Below, in pieces: positions 1-10,855 of a stretch of 64,000 bases of DNA (within the stretch, counting starts at the first letter, position 1; the number at the start of each line of letters is the position of its first letter). The stretch comes from Chara braunii (taxonomy: Eukaryota > Streptophyta > Charophyceae > Charales > Characeae). The notes below the pieces were generated by a model. The model did no database searches. It was not told the DNA's origin and saw only the letters and a list, made by a program, of their open reading frames with translations. The stretch spans positions 4,729,719 to 4,793,718 of the forward strand of contig BFEA01000005.1 in assembly GCA_003427395.1 (NCBI GenBank), given 5' to 3'. The translations under genes were made by a program, and so were the position numbers.

Positions 1-138
1 GGGTTTTCTGAAGAGGTACTTTCTGAACAGGGCTTTCTGAAGAGGTACATTGTGAACCGGGCTTTCTGAAGAGGTACATTGTGAACCGGGCTTTCCAAAG
101 AGGTACATTGTGAACTACGCTTTCTGAAGTGGTACATA
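1..138. repeat. 29-bp minisatellite, about five copies, cut by window edge
   Basis: A unit built on CTTTCTGAAGAGGTACATTG recurs at positions 3, 32, 61, 90 and 119, a constant 29-bp step. Units 3 and 4 are nearly identical; the first and last have drifted. The array runs off the left edge, so its full length is unknown. No coding potential is seen. Confidence 0.85.
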
Positions 139-2021
139 GGGGCGACTTAGTGAGGGCATCGCGAGACGCACTTGCTTGTACGAACGAGACTCAATGCATC
201 CGGGCTCCACAGAGGGATCCCTTAGACGTGAGGACGGCGGCGCAGGAAGGAATGGTCACGGTTGACCTAGAGCTCTGGCCCCGGTGGGTGTGAGAAGCTA
301 CCTCTGATATAGAGAGTTGGGGCACAGTTCCTTGAGATCGACGGACACGGTACCAGCGACATCCGATCGAAAGAAAAATCAGACCCAGGCTGCTTACGAG
401 ATCTGTCGGGACTCAAACCGACTTTCTTGACTTTGAGCCGAGATTTACTCCTGAGGCTGGAAGAGAGTGTTGTAAACCCTATTATTCTGGATTAAATGCA
501 AACGATTGTTTTATTTCTGCCAGACGGTGACTTGTGAAAAACTCGTGCGCGTGTCCAGGGTCGGTCATGGTCTATTTTTGTGTGGATGTGGACTAACATG
601 GATTGTGCAGGTTACAGGAGCCCCGACCTACCCCCCCGCGGGTGACAGACGTGGCGCGAGGTAAAGGGTCTGGACGGCGTGCCGGCAGACCCTTTCTACT
701 GGTCGATAGTGGCGCCGTTGTCGGGGAAAGGCTGCCTCTTGTAATCGCTAAGGCGAGGAGGATTAGGGGCGAAAGTTTAATACTATACACTCACACTCGA
801 CATTTCTTGGTGTGTGCAGGTGCAGTGAGAGCACGAGTGAGCGGACGACGGACGACCAACCTGTGATCGACGTTCCCGGGTGAGACTTGGGACTCTGCAT
901 TCTTGTGATTTTGTTGATCCTTGCATTCTCGTGATTTCATGTACTCTCTTCCTGCTTTTCCTTGTAATCGAGTGAGATTGTTATGATCTTTCCTACCCTT
1001 TGGACAGTCTACCCTGATCTGATTCTGAGAGAGAAAATTGTGAACAGGGGACAAGTGGAAGGGATTGAAGGGGAGGGGAGAAGCGCCCCAAATCTGCAAG
1101 GAGTTGGGTGGGACTAGATAGGCTAGTTGATTATGATGGATAGCTGAGGGGATTGAACCACAGCACGTGTCGGTGAGAGACCATGCCTGAGGCGGGCCGA
1201 GTAGAGGCATGGGTAGGAGAGTAAGGATGCACGAGTGAGACACCGCCCCTTCTTTCGCGTGTGACTTCGGTCCACCCTAGGACACATGAGTTGGCCAACT
1301 CGTGTCCAGGTCGCGGCAGAGGTGGAGAGGATATAAGAGCGATTAGCGGGGGCCTATCGTGGGGATCCGTGAACTCAGCAGTCTACCTCTAGAGGGCACT
1401 GGAAAGGAAATAATGAGAGTGGCGGTTGTGTCTTGATTAGGAATGGTAATCATCGAATCAGAGTCTCAAGTGCATGTTAAAAGAGAGAATGGTCAGCTTG
1501 ATGACGTCAGTCTACCTCTAGAGGAGAGGAGCAAGTATAGGTCGGTCAGGGAACAAGGGTTGGTAGTGCGAGAAGGAATATTCTTATGGGTGAGGATCGT
1601 GTGCCAGACTAGGCCTTGTGTTAGAAGAGATAGAGAGAGTGAACCGCTCCAAGCGGAAGTAAACATTAGGTTTTATCTATCGAAGGACAAGTGACAGTTT
1701 TTAGTTGTCGACGCTGCCAGACATTGTCGGACGCTTTTATGTCTCACATCCCTTGGGCGAAGGTTCGGAACGCGGCTATTCAGCGAGTTTTCATAGGAGT
1801 CCGGATCGGATACTATAGCTCATTATAGGGTCCGGTATGCTTACGATTGGGAACTCCCTAGGTCCTCGTCAGTAAGAGTTGTTGTTGTACCAAGGTTTGT
1901 AATTGAGTTCATCTTTGGACGCTGCGATACACATCAAAGGCTAGTTGGGTGGCAGTTCATATTTTTATCTAATTTGTTCTTCATCGTTATTTTGATTTAA
2001 TTCTAAATTTGTCGTTTTTTT
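139..2021. other. Non-coding stretch, nothing recognised
   Basis: Mixed-composition DNA with only short ORFs on both strands (the longest, 791-1243 minus, resembles nothing I know). One oddity is a 17-bp exact repeat, CAGTCTACCTCTAGAGG, at 1379-1395 and 1508-1524. No splice-consistent gene, tRNA or transposase motif was seen. Confidence 0.5.
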
Positions 2022-2189
2022 CTAGGCTACCATCCCGGTCGTCCGGGTCACCCTATTTTCCCGGACGGCCCGACCGTGAAAGGACCAGGGAAGGTCCTAG
2101 CCAAAAAAAAAAAAATAATAATAAAAAAAATATATATATATGTCCTCTTCTCCCTCTCTGCCTACGGTTTACCGGGCAGTTCTATTTGA

Positions 2190-2229
<40 letters not shown>

Positions 2230-2410
2230 CAAAAAACAAAATATGTTATACAGAAAAGTAAACTGAATAACTTTTGTCTTTGGGTTACATTGAAATTCTT
2301 TATCAAATTTAAATAAAAAATAAAGTTAAATTTTATTTTTAATACATTTATTTTTTTATTGTTTTTTTGCCCAATAAGGCAAGTGGCCCCGGACCACTCT
2401 GGTAACCTAG
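2022..2410. mobile_element. MITE-like element with CTAGGYTACCA termini
   Basis: The left end CTAGGCTACCA and the inverted right end (CTAGGTTACCA on the minus strand) match at 10 of 11 bases, and each is followed a few bases inside by TCCGGG. The 389-bp interval is AT-rich with A-runs and a (TA)n tract at about 2193-2225, and encodes nothing. Runs of 7 and 8 T flank it, compatible with a short target duplication but ambiguous. A GC-rich hairpin (about 2036-2080) lies inside the left end. Probably a non-autonomous DNA transposon; superfamily not assignable. Confidence 0.55.
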
Positions 2411-2559
2411 TTTTTTTTCTAATTTTTACTATGCGTTTAAGTTTTATTTTCACCATTTTATATTCAACGTTGTACATGGGTTTTTTTTTTTTGAATTTTT
2501 ATATTTTGTTTTACATTGTTTCGTTTTTTATACACATCGGAATACATTGTATTAATATC

Positions 2560-4975
2560 ACTAAGTAGATCCTGAATTTGCTCTTATACCAAAAAAGCAA
2601 ATCTCAAAATTCCTGAAGTGAGATTCTGTAACGAAATCACGAATCCACGTCGGAATATGACAGAACGAGTCCCAAGAATCCCAGAGTTCGATTCGGTAAC
2701 GCATTTGCAATCCACGTCGGGTTATAACCGATCGTTCAAGAAATAACACTTAATCAATCTCGACGATTCCAAAGTGCGTTTCGGTATCGAATTCTCGAAT
2801 GCACGTCACGTTATAACTAACCCAATCACGATAGTCATGCATTGTGATTCCATAAAGAAATCTCGAATCCACGTCAGGATATGACCAGTCCAATCCCGAA
2901 AATCTTAAAATGCAATTAACTGAATCTCGATTCCACATCGGGATAAAACCGATCGATTCCCGAAAATCTTGGAATGCAATTCGGTAACGAAATCCCGAAT
3001 CCACATCGGGATACGGTCTAAGAAATAACACTAAGTAAATCACGAAACTTCTGAAGTGTGCTTCGGTAACGAAATCTCGAATGAACATGGGGATGAGGTG
3101 TATAAATAACACTAAGTGAATCACGAAAAATCCTAAAATGTAACTCGATAAGGAAGTCTGGAATCCATATCGGAATGTAACCAATCGAATCTCGTAAATC
3201 AAGAAGTGCGATTTGGTAGCGAAATTTTGAATACACATGGATATAACCGATCAGATCTAAAAAAAATTGAAGTGCGATTTGGTAACGAAATCATAAATCT
3301 ATTTCGGGTCTAATAAATAACACTAAGTAAATCTCGAAAATCATCAAGGGCAATACAGTAAGGAATACCGAATCGACATCGGGATATGGTGTATAAATAA
3401 CACTAAGTGAATCACGAAAATCCCGAAGTATGATTCGGTAATGAAATCCGAAATCCACGTTGGGATATAACCGATCGAATCAAAAAAATCCCGAAGTGCG
3501 ATTCGATAATGAAATCTCAAATCCACATCAGAATATGGTATAGAAACAACACTTAGTAACTCACGAGAATCCTGAACTTTAATTCCGTAACGAAATTCCG
3601 AATCGACATCAGGATATGGTGTATAAAAAATGCTAAGCGAATCACAAAAATGTTGAGGTGCAATTTGGTAACGAAATCCCGAATCCACATCGGGATCTAA
3701 CCGATCGATCTCGAGATGCGATTCGGCAACCAAATTATTAATCCACATCATGAAATAACTGATCAAAATTTTAAAATCTCGAAGTGCAATTCGGTAACAA
3801 AATCTCGAATCCACCTCGGGATATGGTATAAAAATATCACTACATAAATCACGAAAATCCTAAAAAGAAATTCGGTAACGAAATTTCAAATGTACGTTGA
3901 GATATGGTGTATAAATAACACTAAGTGAACCTAAAAAATCCCAAAATTTGATATGGTAACGAAATTGAATCCACACCATGACAAAACTATTTGAATCATG
4001 AAAATCTTAAAGTGTGATTCGGTAATGAAATTATGAACTCACATCGGAATATGGTCTAGAAAAAACACTAAGGAAATCACAAAAAAACCCAAGTGCAATT
4101 CGGTAACGAAATCCCGACTCCAGATCAGTATACAGTGTATAAATAACACTAAGTAAATCACGAAAATCCTGAAGCACAATTCAGTAACAAAATCCCGAGT
4201 CTACGTCGGGTTATAACCGATTGAATCCCGAAAATCATGAAGTGTGATTCGGTAAGGAAATCATGAATCCACATCGGAAAATGGTGTTGAAATAACACTT
4301 AAGAAATCACGAAATTTCGTATATGATTCAGTAATGCAATCCCGAATCCATGTCGAGATATAACGAATCTCGAAAATCTTGATGTGCGATTCGGTGACGA
4401 TATCCCGAATCCCAGTCGGGACATAGTGTTGAAATAACACTAAATAAATCACGAAAATCCCGACGTGTGATTCAGTAAGAAAATCTCAAATCCACGTTGG
4501 GATATAACCGATCGAATCCCGAAAATCTCGAAGTGCGATTCGATGACGAAGTACCAAATCCACATAGATATATACCTGATGAAATCAGGAAGATCTCGAA
4601 GTGCGATTCGATAACAGAATCCCGAATCCACATCGGGATACGGTGTATAAATAACACAATGTTAATCACGAAAATCATGAAGGGCGATTCGGTAACGAAG
4701 TCCCGAGTCCACGTCAGGATATAACCTATCGAGTTCGAAAAATCTTGAAGTGCGACTCAGTAATGGAATCTCAAATCCCCATCAGGACATGGTGTTAAAA
4801 TAACACCAAGTAAATCACGAAAATCCAGTGGAATTCGACAATGAAATCCTGAATCCACACCGGGATATAAATGATTGAATCTTACAAATCCTGAAGTACA
4901 TTTTAGTATCAAAATCTCGAATCCACATCAAGACATAACATTGAATTAGGCTGCATAAATCACGAAGAGTATATT
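2560..4975. repeat. 2.4-kb degenerate satellite with two monomer types
   Basis: Two related subunits are interspersed. One of roughly 80 bp carries ATAAATAACACTAAGT; one of roughly 60 bp carries ATAACCGATCGAATC. Both share blocks like GATTCGGTAACGAAATC and a dyad-symmetric core close to CCCGAATCCACATCGGG. About fifteen copies of the AACACTAAGT-type block can be followed, drifting by point changes and small indels. The ORFs on the minus strand here are by-products of the repeat and show the same peptide phrases in several frames. Confidence 0.85.
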
Positions 4976-6141
4976 CGATAAATACTATATTTGTAGTGAG
5001 AAAGAGTGTTTCAGTAAGATAACTGGTGTAATATATATCACTTATTAGGCATCTCTGAAGACTAAATGCGGATATTGAGTTATGTGCATTACAACATTTT
5101 GAGAGTTTCCCCTTACAAAAAGGTTAGAGGGGGGAAGGAGTATGAGTGGTAGAAAAGGACCAGCGAAGGATCAGTTAGAGAGCAGGGATATCAGTGTTGA
5201 ACGGCCGGAGAAACAAATTCGAGAATTTGTTATCTCGACTGCCAAAACGAAGAGCTAAAAGATGGTTGGTAAAAAGCAAGAGAAGGAGGATTGATCAGAG
5301 CGACGGATGGGGGAGACCGAAGGTATAAGGTATGAAAGAGAGTGAGAGAGAGTGGTCTGGCGAATGGGGAGGAGGACACTCGAGCATAAGTGGGTGGTTG
5401 AGAGCGCAGTCGCACTAACTAGTATAGGAGCGTGGTGTCGGAGGACGCAGTGTCCCAACCCTCCGCAGTGTACCAGGCACCTGCTCATGATCCTCAGCGG
5501 TGTACCAGGCACCTACCTATGATGCTCAGTGGTGTGCTAGATACACCATATGCGTGGCTGATTCCTAGACTAGTTCCGATGGGCGCTCCTACTATCAAAA
5601 GCGGGTGCGCCACTAGATTTTTCATTGGTCTACGCAGGTTCGGCGCCCTGCTATACATCAGAGCATGACTCGCCTGTACCCGTGGTAGCCGTCGGGCTCG
5701 CCCAGGGACGCAAAGGTGATAGGACCAGCACAATATTTTCTACCGCACGCCAAGTCTCTAAGTGTCGAGTTATGGGACAAGTATGAGAGACACGGTCACA
5801 ATTGAAAGGAAAATAAGGGGAAAAAAAACGAAGAGAAAGAGGAGAAGAGAAAGGGAAGAAACAGGATTTAGAAGTGCGCTCATATTTGGACCTTTATTTT
5901 AGTTCTGATTGATCAAATGGCCCCAGACGATCGCATCGTTACGATTTTCAAAAGTACAAGGTTACCTGTTGCATCTTCGTCCGCAAAAAAATAAAGGGGG
6001 AAGAGTGCAAATGAGGGTGGTTAGGGATTTGTTGGTCAGGTGTGGGTGTGGGTGAGGTCGGGGTGGTTTTTAGGCTCACTTGTGCATTGTTGTTAACACT
6101 ACCGATGGAATATTGTTGTTGCTTTGTAAGCCTTGGATAAA
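4976..6141. other. Non-coding; short 30-odd-bp duplication at 5463-5545
   Basis: The phrase GTGTACCAGGCACCT recurs with a step of about 32 bp, with a third decayed copy. A purine-rich strand follows at about 5800-5880. No gene or RNA is recognised. Confidence 0.5.

Positions 6142-6202
<61 letters not shown>
6142..6202. repeat. (TTA)n microsatellite
   Basis: About twenty uninterrupted ATT/TTA triplets. The polyN or polyI peptides predicted across it are artefacts of the triplet repeat. Confidence 0.97.
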
Positions 6203-6361
6203 TTGTCTTATCAAACACATGATCACAGTTTGCAAGTCTTTCAGTTGTGGTTTGCTGGGTTGTTTTCCCATATGTCGGGAGATAGCAATTTTGCGATCGT
6301 GTGGAGGGCAGGGGGCGGACCACGTATATAGTTAGATTGGGGTCTTTCTCTCTCTCTCTTG

Positions 6362-6413
6362 ATGAACCATTGATCAGTTATGAAACTGGTTAGAGCAGAT
6401 ACTCTATTGGATA
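6362..6413 (-). pseudogene. Diverged U2 snRNA-like fragment
   Basis: Read on the minus strand, the segment follows U2 snRNA from roughly nucleotide 28 through 80: GTATCTG (branch-site recognition neighbourhood), then CAGTTT, then CTGAT. By eye about 38 of 52 positions agree with the conserved U2 sequence. It lacks the U2 5' end and is embedded in CT repeat, so it is a derived fragment, not a functional snRNA. Confidence 0.55.
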
Positions 6414-6449
6414 GTGCGGGGGGGGGGGGATGTAGTTTGGTAGATTAGG

Positions 6450-6535
<86 letters not shown>

Positions 6536-6605
6536 TTCTCTCTAACTATCTATCTATCTATCTCGGGTCTTGCGCACACACGATTACATGTTTTTGAAAA
6601 TATGG

Positions 6606-6635
6606 AACTGATCAGAACAGATACTGCACTTGATC
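6606..6635 (-). pseudogene. U2 snRNA-like fragment (about nt 26-55)
   Basis: On the minus strand, 28 of 30 bases agree with the U2 snRNA segment that includes the branch-point-pairing GTAGTA region (here GCAGTA) and the following stem I/IIa bases. Flanking sequence on the 5' side is weakly U2-like and then becomes AG repeat. Too short to be a functional snRNA. Confidence 0.65.
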
Positions 6636-6700
6636 GTTGGGGGAGGGCACATAGTTAGTTCAATTAGGCTCTTTCTCCCCCCCTCTCTCTCTCTCCCCTC

Positions 6701-6790
<90 letters not shown>

Positions 6791-6835
6791 TTCTCGCTTG
6801 AGCTTGAGTGTATTTTTTTTTGTCTTTTCTAACAT

Positions 6836-8316
6836 AAAAACATCTCGATGGACAACGGGTCAGATGTGAAATTAAACGGCAAATGGTATCTTCATCTTGT
6901 TGAGCGCATGAGTGCGTAACTGGGGTATATGGGTAATTGGTTATTTTCCTGAGTGCATGAGTGTGCTAGTACCCTCACGTGAGAGACCATTGCCGACCTC
7001 CATCGCCTTTTCTGTGTCTGCGCGAGTACCATGTGTTTACGCAAGTACCACGTGCCAATGTTTCATCTCACCCGGGTGTATGTATAGGGGACTTGGGATA
7101 TCGGGTCTGTGGATTTATTCGTTCTAGCCGATCTCTCTGTCGTTGGTCATCATCGTTTTGTCAATGTGATAATTTTGGTTGGAGTCAACATGATAAGCAA
7201 CTTGTGTTTCTCTAGCGGGATTGGATGCAGTGAGATGAGTTTAGACGTTTATGGAGTTGAGGTTTGCCACCCTGAACGTGAGCGCGGGTAAACTGCTCGT
7301 GCTCGAACCTTACATCAATCCACCATAGCGACCATCCTCCCTTCTCGATCATAGATGAGACGATCTTTACTGCGATCTAGACATAAGGAGGATACTATTG
7401 CAGACTGATCAGGTTTATCTGTATAACCCGTCCAAGACATGGCACAAAGGGGGATCAAGGTTTGTTTTGAGAGATCAGTTTTCTTCCTGGTCGTTCATCT
7501 TGCCATATATTGATCTGACCTTGCTCCCCTGGTCTGCGGCGCATGCCACGTCGAAGGCTCAGTTTAACTACTGGTGGTGTCGGGTAAGAGTTGGTGTTCC
7601 TGGCGGAGATTCGTGTTGGGGTATGAAGGTTTCGCTTGATTCTCTCTCACAACACGGAGGCTTTTGCAGTGAACTTCTGAACCTGGGTACCTCCGCTCCC
7701 ATCCCTATCAGATGATAAAGGAATAAAGCCGATTGGATGGGCTCCGCCGACCTGACGCAGATGTGTAGGGTGTCCCTTGTCTACATGGCCCCCGTGAAAA
7801 GGAAAGAGTGAACCTAACTAAGGAATGAGCGGTAGATTCATTGTTTTTTTTTATACAGTCGTTGTGTTTATGTCCTCAAGCCAACCGATAGGATTTTGTC
7901 AGTGCCCTGCCCTTCTGCACTTATATATATTTTTTAATTTTTACGGTTTCCCCTAGTTGGCCAGAGTTTATGAAATATCCCTCAGGGTTGAGGCGAAAAC
8001 CCCAGTTTCACACGTTCAACCCTCGCTCAAAATCCTCGGTCATGCCTCACTTACGTTTATCGGTATTCCCACGGGTATGGGACATTGCGTGCAGAGTGAA
8101 GTTAGCGTATCACACGCTATATATTGTTTATCTTCAAATGGGAAAAAAATGACGATGTACCTTCCCATGTTGTAGCCGCAAATTCATTCTAATTCTACAA
8201 GCAGTGCACCTATATGGGATACTGATCCTAGCAGGATACCGGTATAACATGGGAACATACACCACCATTTGTTTTTGTTTTTCCTAGTCTTGTATCTTCC
8301 TATTTTATTTTATTTT

Positions 8317-8320
<4 letters not shown>
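6836..8320. other. Non-coding; nothing recognised
   Basis: Unique-looking sequence with short ORFs only. The longest plus-strand one (7398-7715, 105 codons) has no recognisable motif, signal peptide or repeat and no partner exon. Treated as chance. Confidence 0.45.

Positions 8321-8383
<63 letters not shown>
8321..8383. repeat. (CT)n microsatellite
   Basis: About thirty CT dinucleotides immediately next to block A copy 1. The same CT-plus-block-A junction is seen near 23.3 kb. Confidence 0.97.
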
Positions 8384-8388
<5 letters not shown>

Positions 8389-8787
8389 CACGCTCCTACA
8401 TTCATCTGTAGGAAAAAAATTAATGTACTGCAATAATTGGGAAGATATAACAGGAGGTGTATTGAAAAAATAACATAGGTCGGTAGGGGTGAAGTGAAAA
8501 TTTTTTGGGTCCTCTGAAAGTCAGCATGCACGAAATATTTTGAAAAGGTAGACCGGTACCTAATAGGGGTATATTGCAAAGATGGGTACAGGGTATTTTG
8601 AAAAGTTCGACCGATACGTGGCAGGGGTATATTGCAAAGATGGTTGGTCCAATTGACACGAAGGGTATTTTGTAAATATTGTTTTATTGTCAGAAGGGTA
8701 TTCCGCTATACCCATATCTTTTAGGGGGCATTTTGACATTTATCTTAACTTTGAGGGGTATAATGCAAAGTTTCCCTACTAGGTATT
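8384..8787. repeat. Dispersed repeat block A, copy 1
   Basis: About 400 bp closely matching 23336-23738. Both start CTTCCCAC and end CCCTACTAGGTATT. Inside is a roughly 60-bp tandem pair containing GGGGTATATTGCAAAGATGG. No coding capacity is seen. It abuts the LTR-like block on its right side here but on its left side in copy 2. Confidence 0.85.
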
Positions 8788-8790
8788 CCG

Positions 8791-9087
8791 ACCAACTGTG
8801 GTGCTCCGCCTGGGACAGAGATGGAGATGGAGGATGAAGGAGGAGCAAGATGGCACAGCGCAACTCCCACGCTAGACTCCAACGCACATACTCCAAGATG
8901 TGCGAATATAGAATGACCCGGAAAACAGACAACAGTTGAGGTATATCCCAGCGGACTGACGGGACTGGACTGGACTGGCTGGTACCGACAGAGGTACCGG
9001 CCTGGACTGGACTTCCCCGAATACAACACAGGCCTGTGAGAACAGGCCAAGGGGCTGGTCTCACAGACCAACCAGAGGTCCACTACA
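8791..9087 (-). mobile_element. LTR-like block B, copy 1 (3'-end truncated)
   Basis: About 300 bp roughly 90% identical by eye to 22995-23302, in the same orientation. On the minus strand it starts TGTAGTGGACC. The last dozen bases before the expected CA terminus are missing at the junction with block A. It contains a small TGGAC micro-repeat. No purine-rich tract is seen immediately upstream on the minus strand, so its role as a 3' LTR is not proven. Confidence 0.65.
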
Positions 9088-10855
9088 CGATCCTCGGCCT
9101 GTGATGGATCGCCTAGATACAAGCACGCTTCCGCCAAGAAGCGGAACTCTACCAAAGAAAAAGAAAACCTGAGTAGTCTAGGATGCAAAGCAAGCTCCAT
9201 ATTGAGTCCATGCTACGCAACCTAGGATAAAAAATGTCATAAAAACAGCAATGTCACAACTAACAGCCTAAGTGAAAGCAAAAGCAACTAACTAGCATAC
9301 ATGTCCTAGGAAAGCAGAAAGTAATGACAACTAAACCCTAGAATGTTGGAGGCGGTAGCCTCAGTCTGGAAACAACTGACTAGTGTATAAGTCCTAAGAA
9401 CAACAAAAGCATAAGCAACTAAATCCTAGAAATGCTAGAGGTTGTAGCCTCAGTCTGAGAGCAACAAAGCAACAAAAAGACAACCATATGTCACAGGAGG
9501 AGTGTGTCGAAACGAAAAGGTGGGATGGTCTCTGAGGGTGGCGAATGCAACCTAGGGGTCGATAAACTCCTAAGGGCATTCACACATAAATGACAAGCAG
9601 ACACATGTCATCAGGCTCAATGAGGGTAGGGGGGAGTGAACAGAACCAATGACCCCAACAGATAGACCATCAGGGCGGGTAATGCTCGACTAAAGGGGTG
9701 ACCGCTATGGAGGGTCGACCATGCAAGGGAACAAGGGAGCCTGGTATACTGGGCGTACCTAGATGAAGCATGCAAGGCTGCCTAACTAGGGTGTGAGGGC
9801 CGACAGAGGGTAGAAAAAGTGATGGGTAAGGGAATTATGCAAATTACTCCTAAGGTGGGGGAAGTCGGAGCTGGATCCGTAAGATGGGAAGCCAAGGCAA
9901 CGCTACGATCGCGATGCCTATGCGTATACCAAGGGAGAGCCCAACTCAGAGGAATCCGACGAAGGGAGACCATCATGCGACACAACCAGGGTACTGTACA
10001 GGGTAAAGTGGTAAGAGAGTGATGACATCTGAAGTAGGTAGAGTTGATCGTGACGAAGTCCATGAAGCTGCCGATGACGTCCATGGTGCGAAGTCCGGAA
10101 TGTCGTCGAGGAAGAGTCGCAACGTCGACGAGCTGAAGTGGCAAAACTGGAGTGGATGGTGTGCTGAGAAGTCAAAGACGTGGAAAGATAAGTCAAATTC
10201 AATCATCGTATCGAGCAGGACGACGACGATTGCATTGTGGACGCTCAGAAGCATCCGGCTGCTGCTGAAGGTCTGCCTCAGATGGAGCAGGCTCGACTTC
10301 AGCGGTCTCCTCAGCCAAGGGAGAAGGCTAGAATGACGGAGGATACTTACCTGCTATAAACTAAGAAGGAGGAGGTAAAAGGGAAAAGGAGTGCATAATT
10401 TGCAGCAATAGACACGCTCGTTGCCCGGGCAACATGATCATCTGTCTAGTAGGCATGAGTGGTTCGTTACCTGTCGAGTAGGCCGATGTAGCAGACCCTG
10501 TTGGGATTGAGTAGGCAACATCCATCAGACGTTAAGTTGTGGTCTGCATAACCAACAACGGCATATACCGCTGACGACATTGCTGCTGACAGTCAGCGAT
10601 GACACTTCTTATACTTTAGAAACGGTCAGGACTGTGCTATCCGGTTGCAGTCTGGGTTTCGTTTTGCTGTTGAAGTCACAGTGGATACACATCAGATCAG
10701 GGCCCCTTATTGTGTATTTAACCAGGTAAACAGGGCACTTACATTGCGCTACTGCTGTGTTTGATGTAAGGCACTGTGTAACTTGCGGGCGCTGCTATTG
10801 CTGTGCTATGGACTACAGCTAATACAGAACTTAGATGCCATCAAATAAGCCTACT
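9088..10855. other. Non-coding; 88-bp direct duplication at 9285-9463
   Basis: Two adjacent copies begin CAACTAACTAG (9285) and CAACTGACTAG (9373) and share GTAGCCTCAGTCTG near their ends. The rest (9.5-10.85 kb) has several overlapping short ORFs, for example 9782-10144 minus and 10019-10336 plus, none with a recognised domain. It could be the decayed internal part of a retroelement, but no motif supports that. Confidence 0.45.

Larger units (their letters stand above)
6310..6800 (-). repeat. Tandem units pairing CT microsatellite with U2 snRNA-like cores
   Basis: Three related anchors (around 6323, 6432 and 6650, each like TAGTTNGATTAGG) precede long CT tracts. Two of the units contain a segment resembling the 5' domain of U2 snRNA on the minus strand (6362-6413 and 6606-6635). 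A (TA)n run separates the units at about 6490-6533. The layout suggests amplification of a U2-derived short element together with its microsatellite rather than independent events. Confidence 0.6.

Noticed and set aside
2750-4678. Minus-strand ORFs with repeated peptide phrases
   Set aside because: Encoded by the satellite in several frames; unit lengths vary and are not codon multiples.
6584-6835. Arg/Glu repeat ORF
   Set aside because: Translation of a CT/GA microsatellite.
7398-7715. 105-codon plus-strand ORF considered as a gene
   Set aside because: No recognised motif, no supporting context, and composition like the surrounding noncoding DNA.
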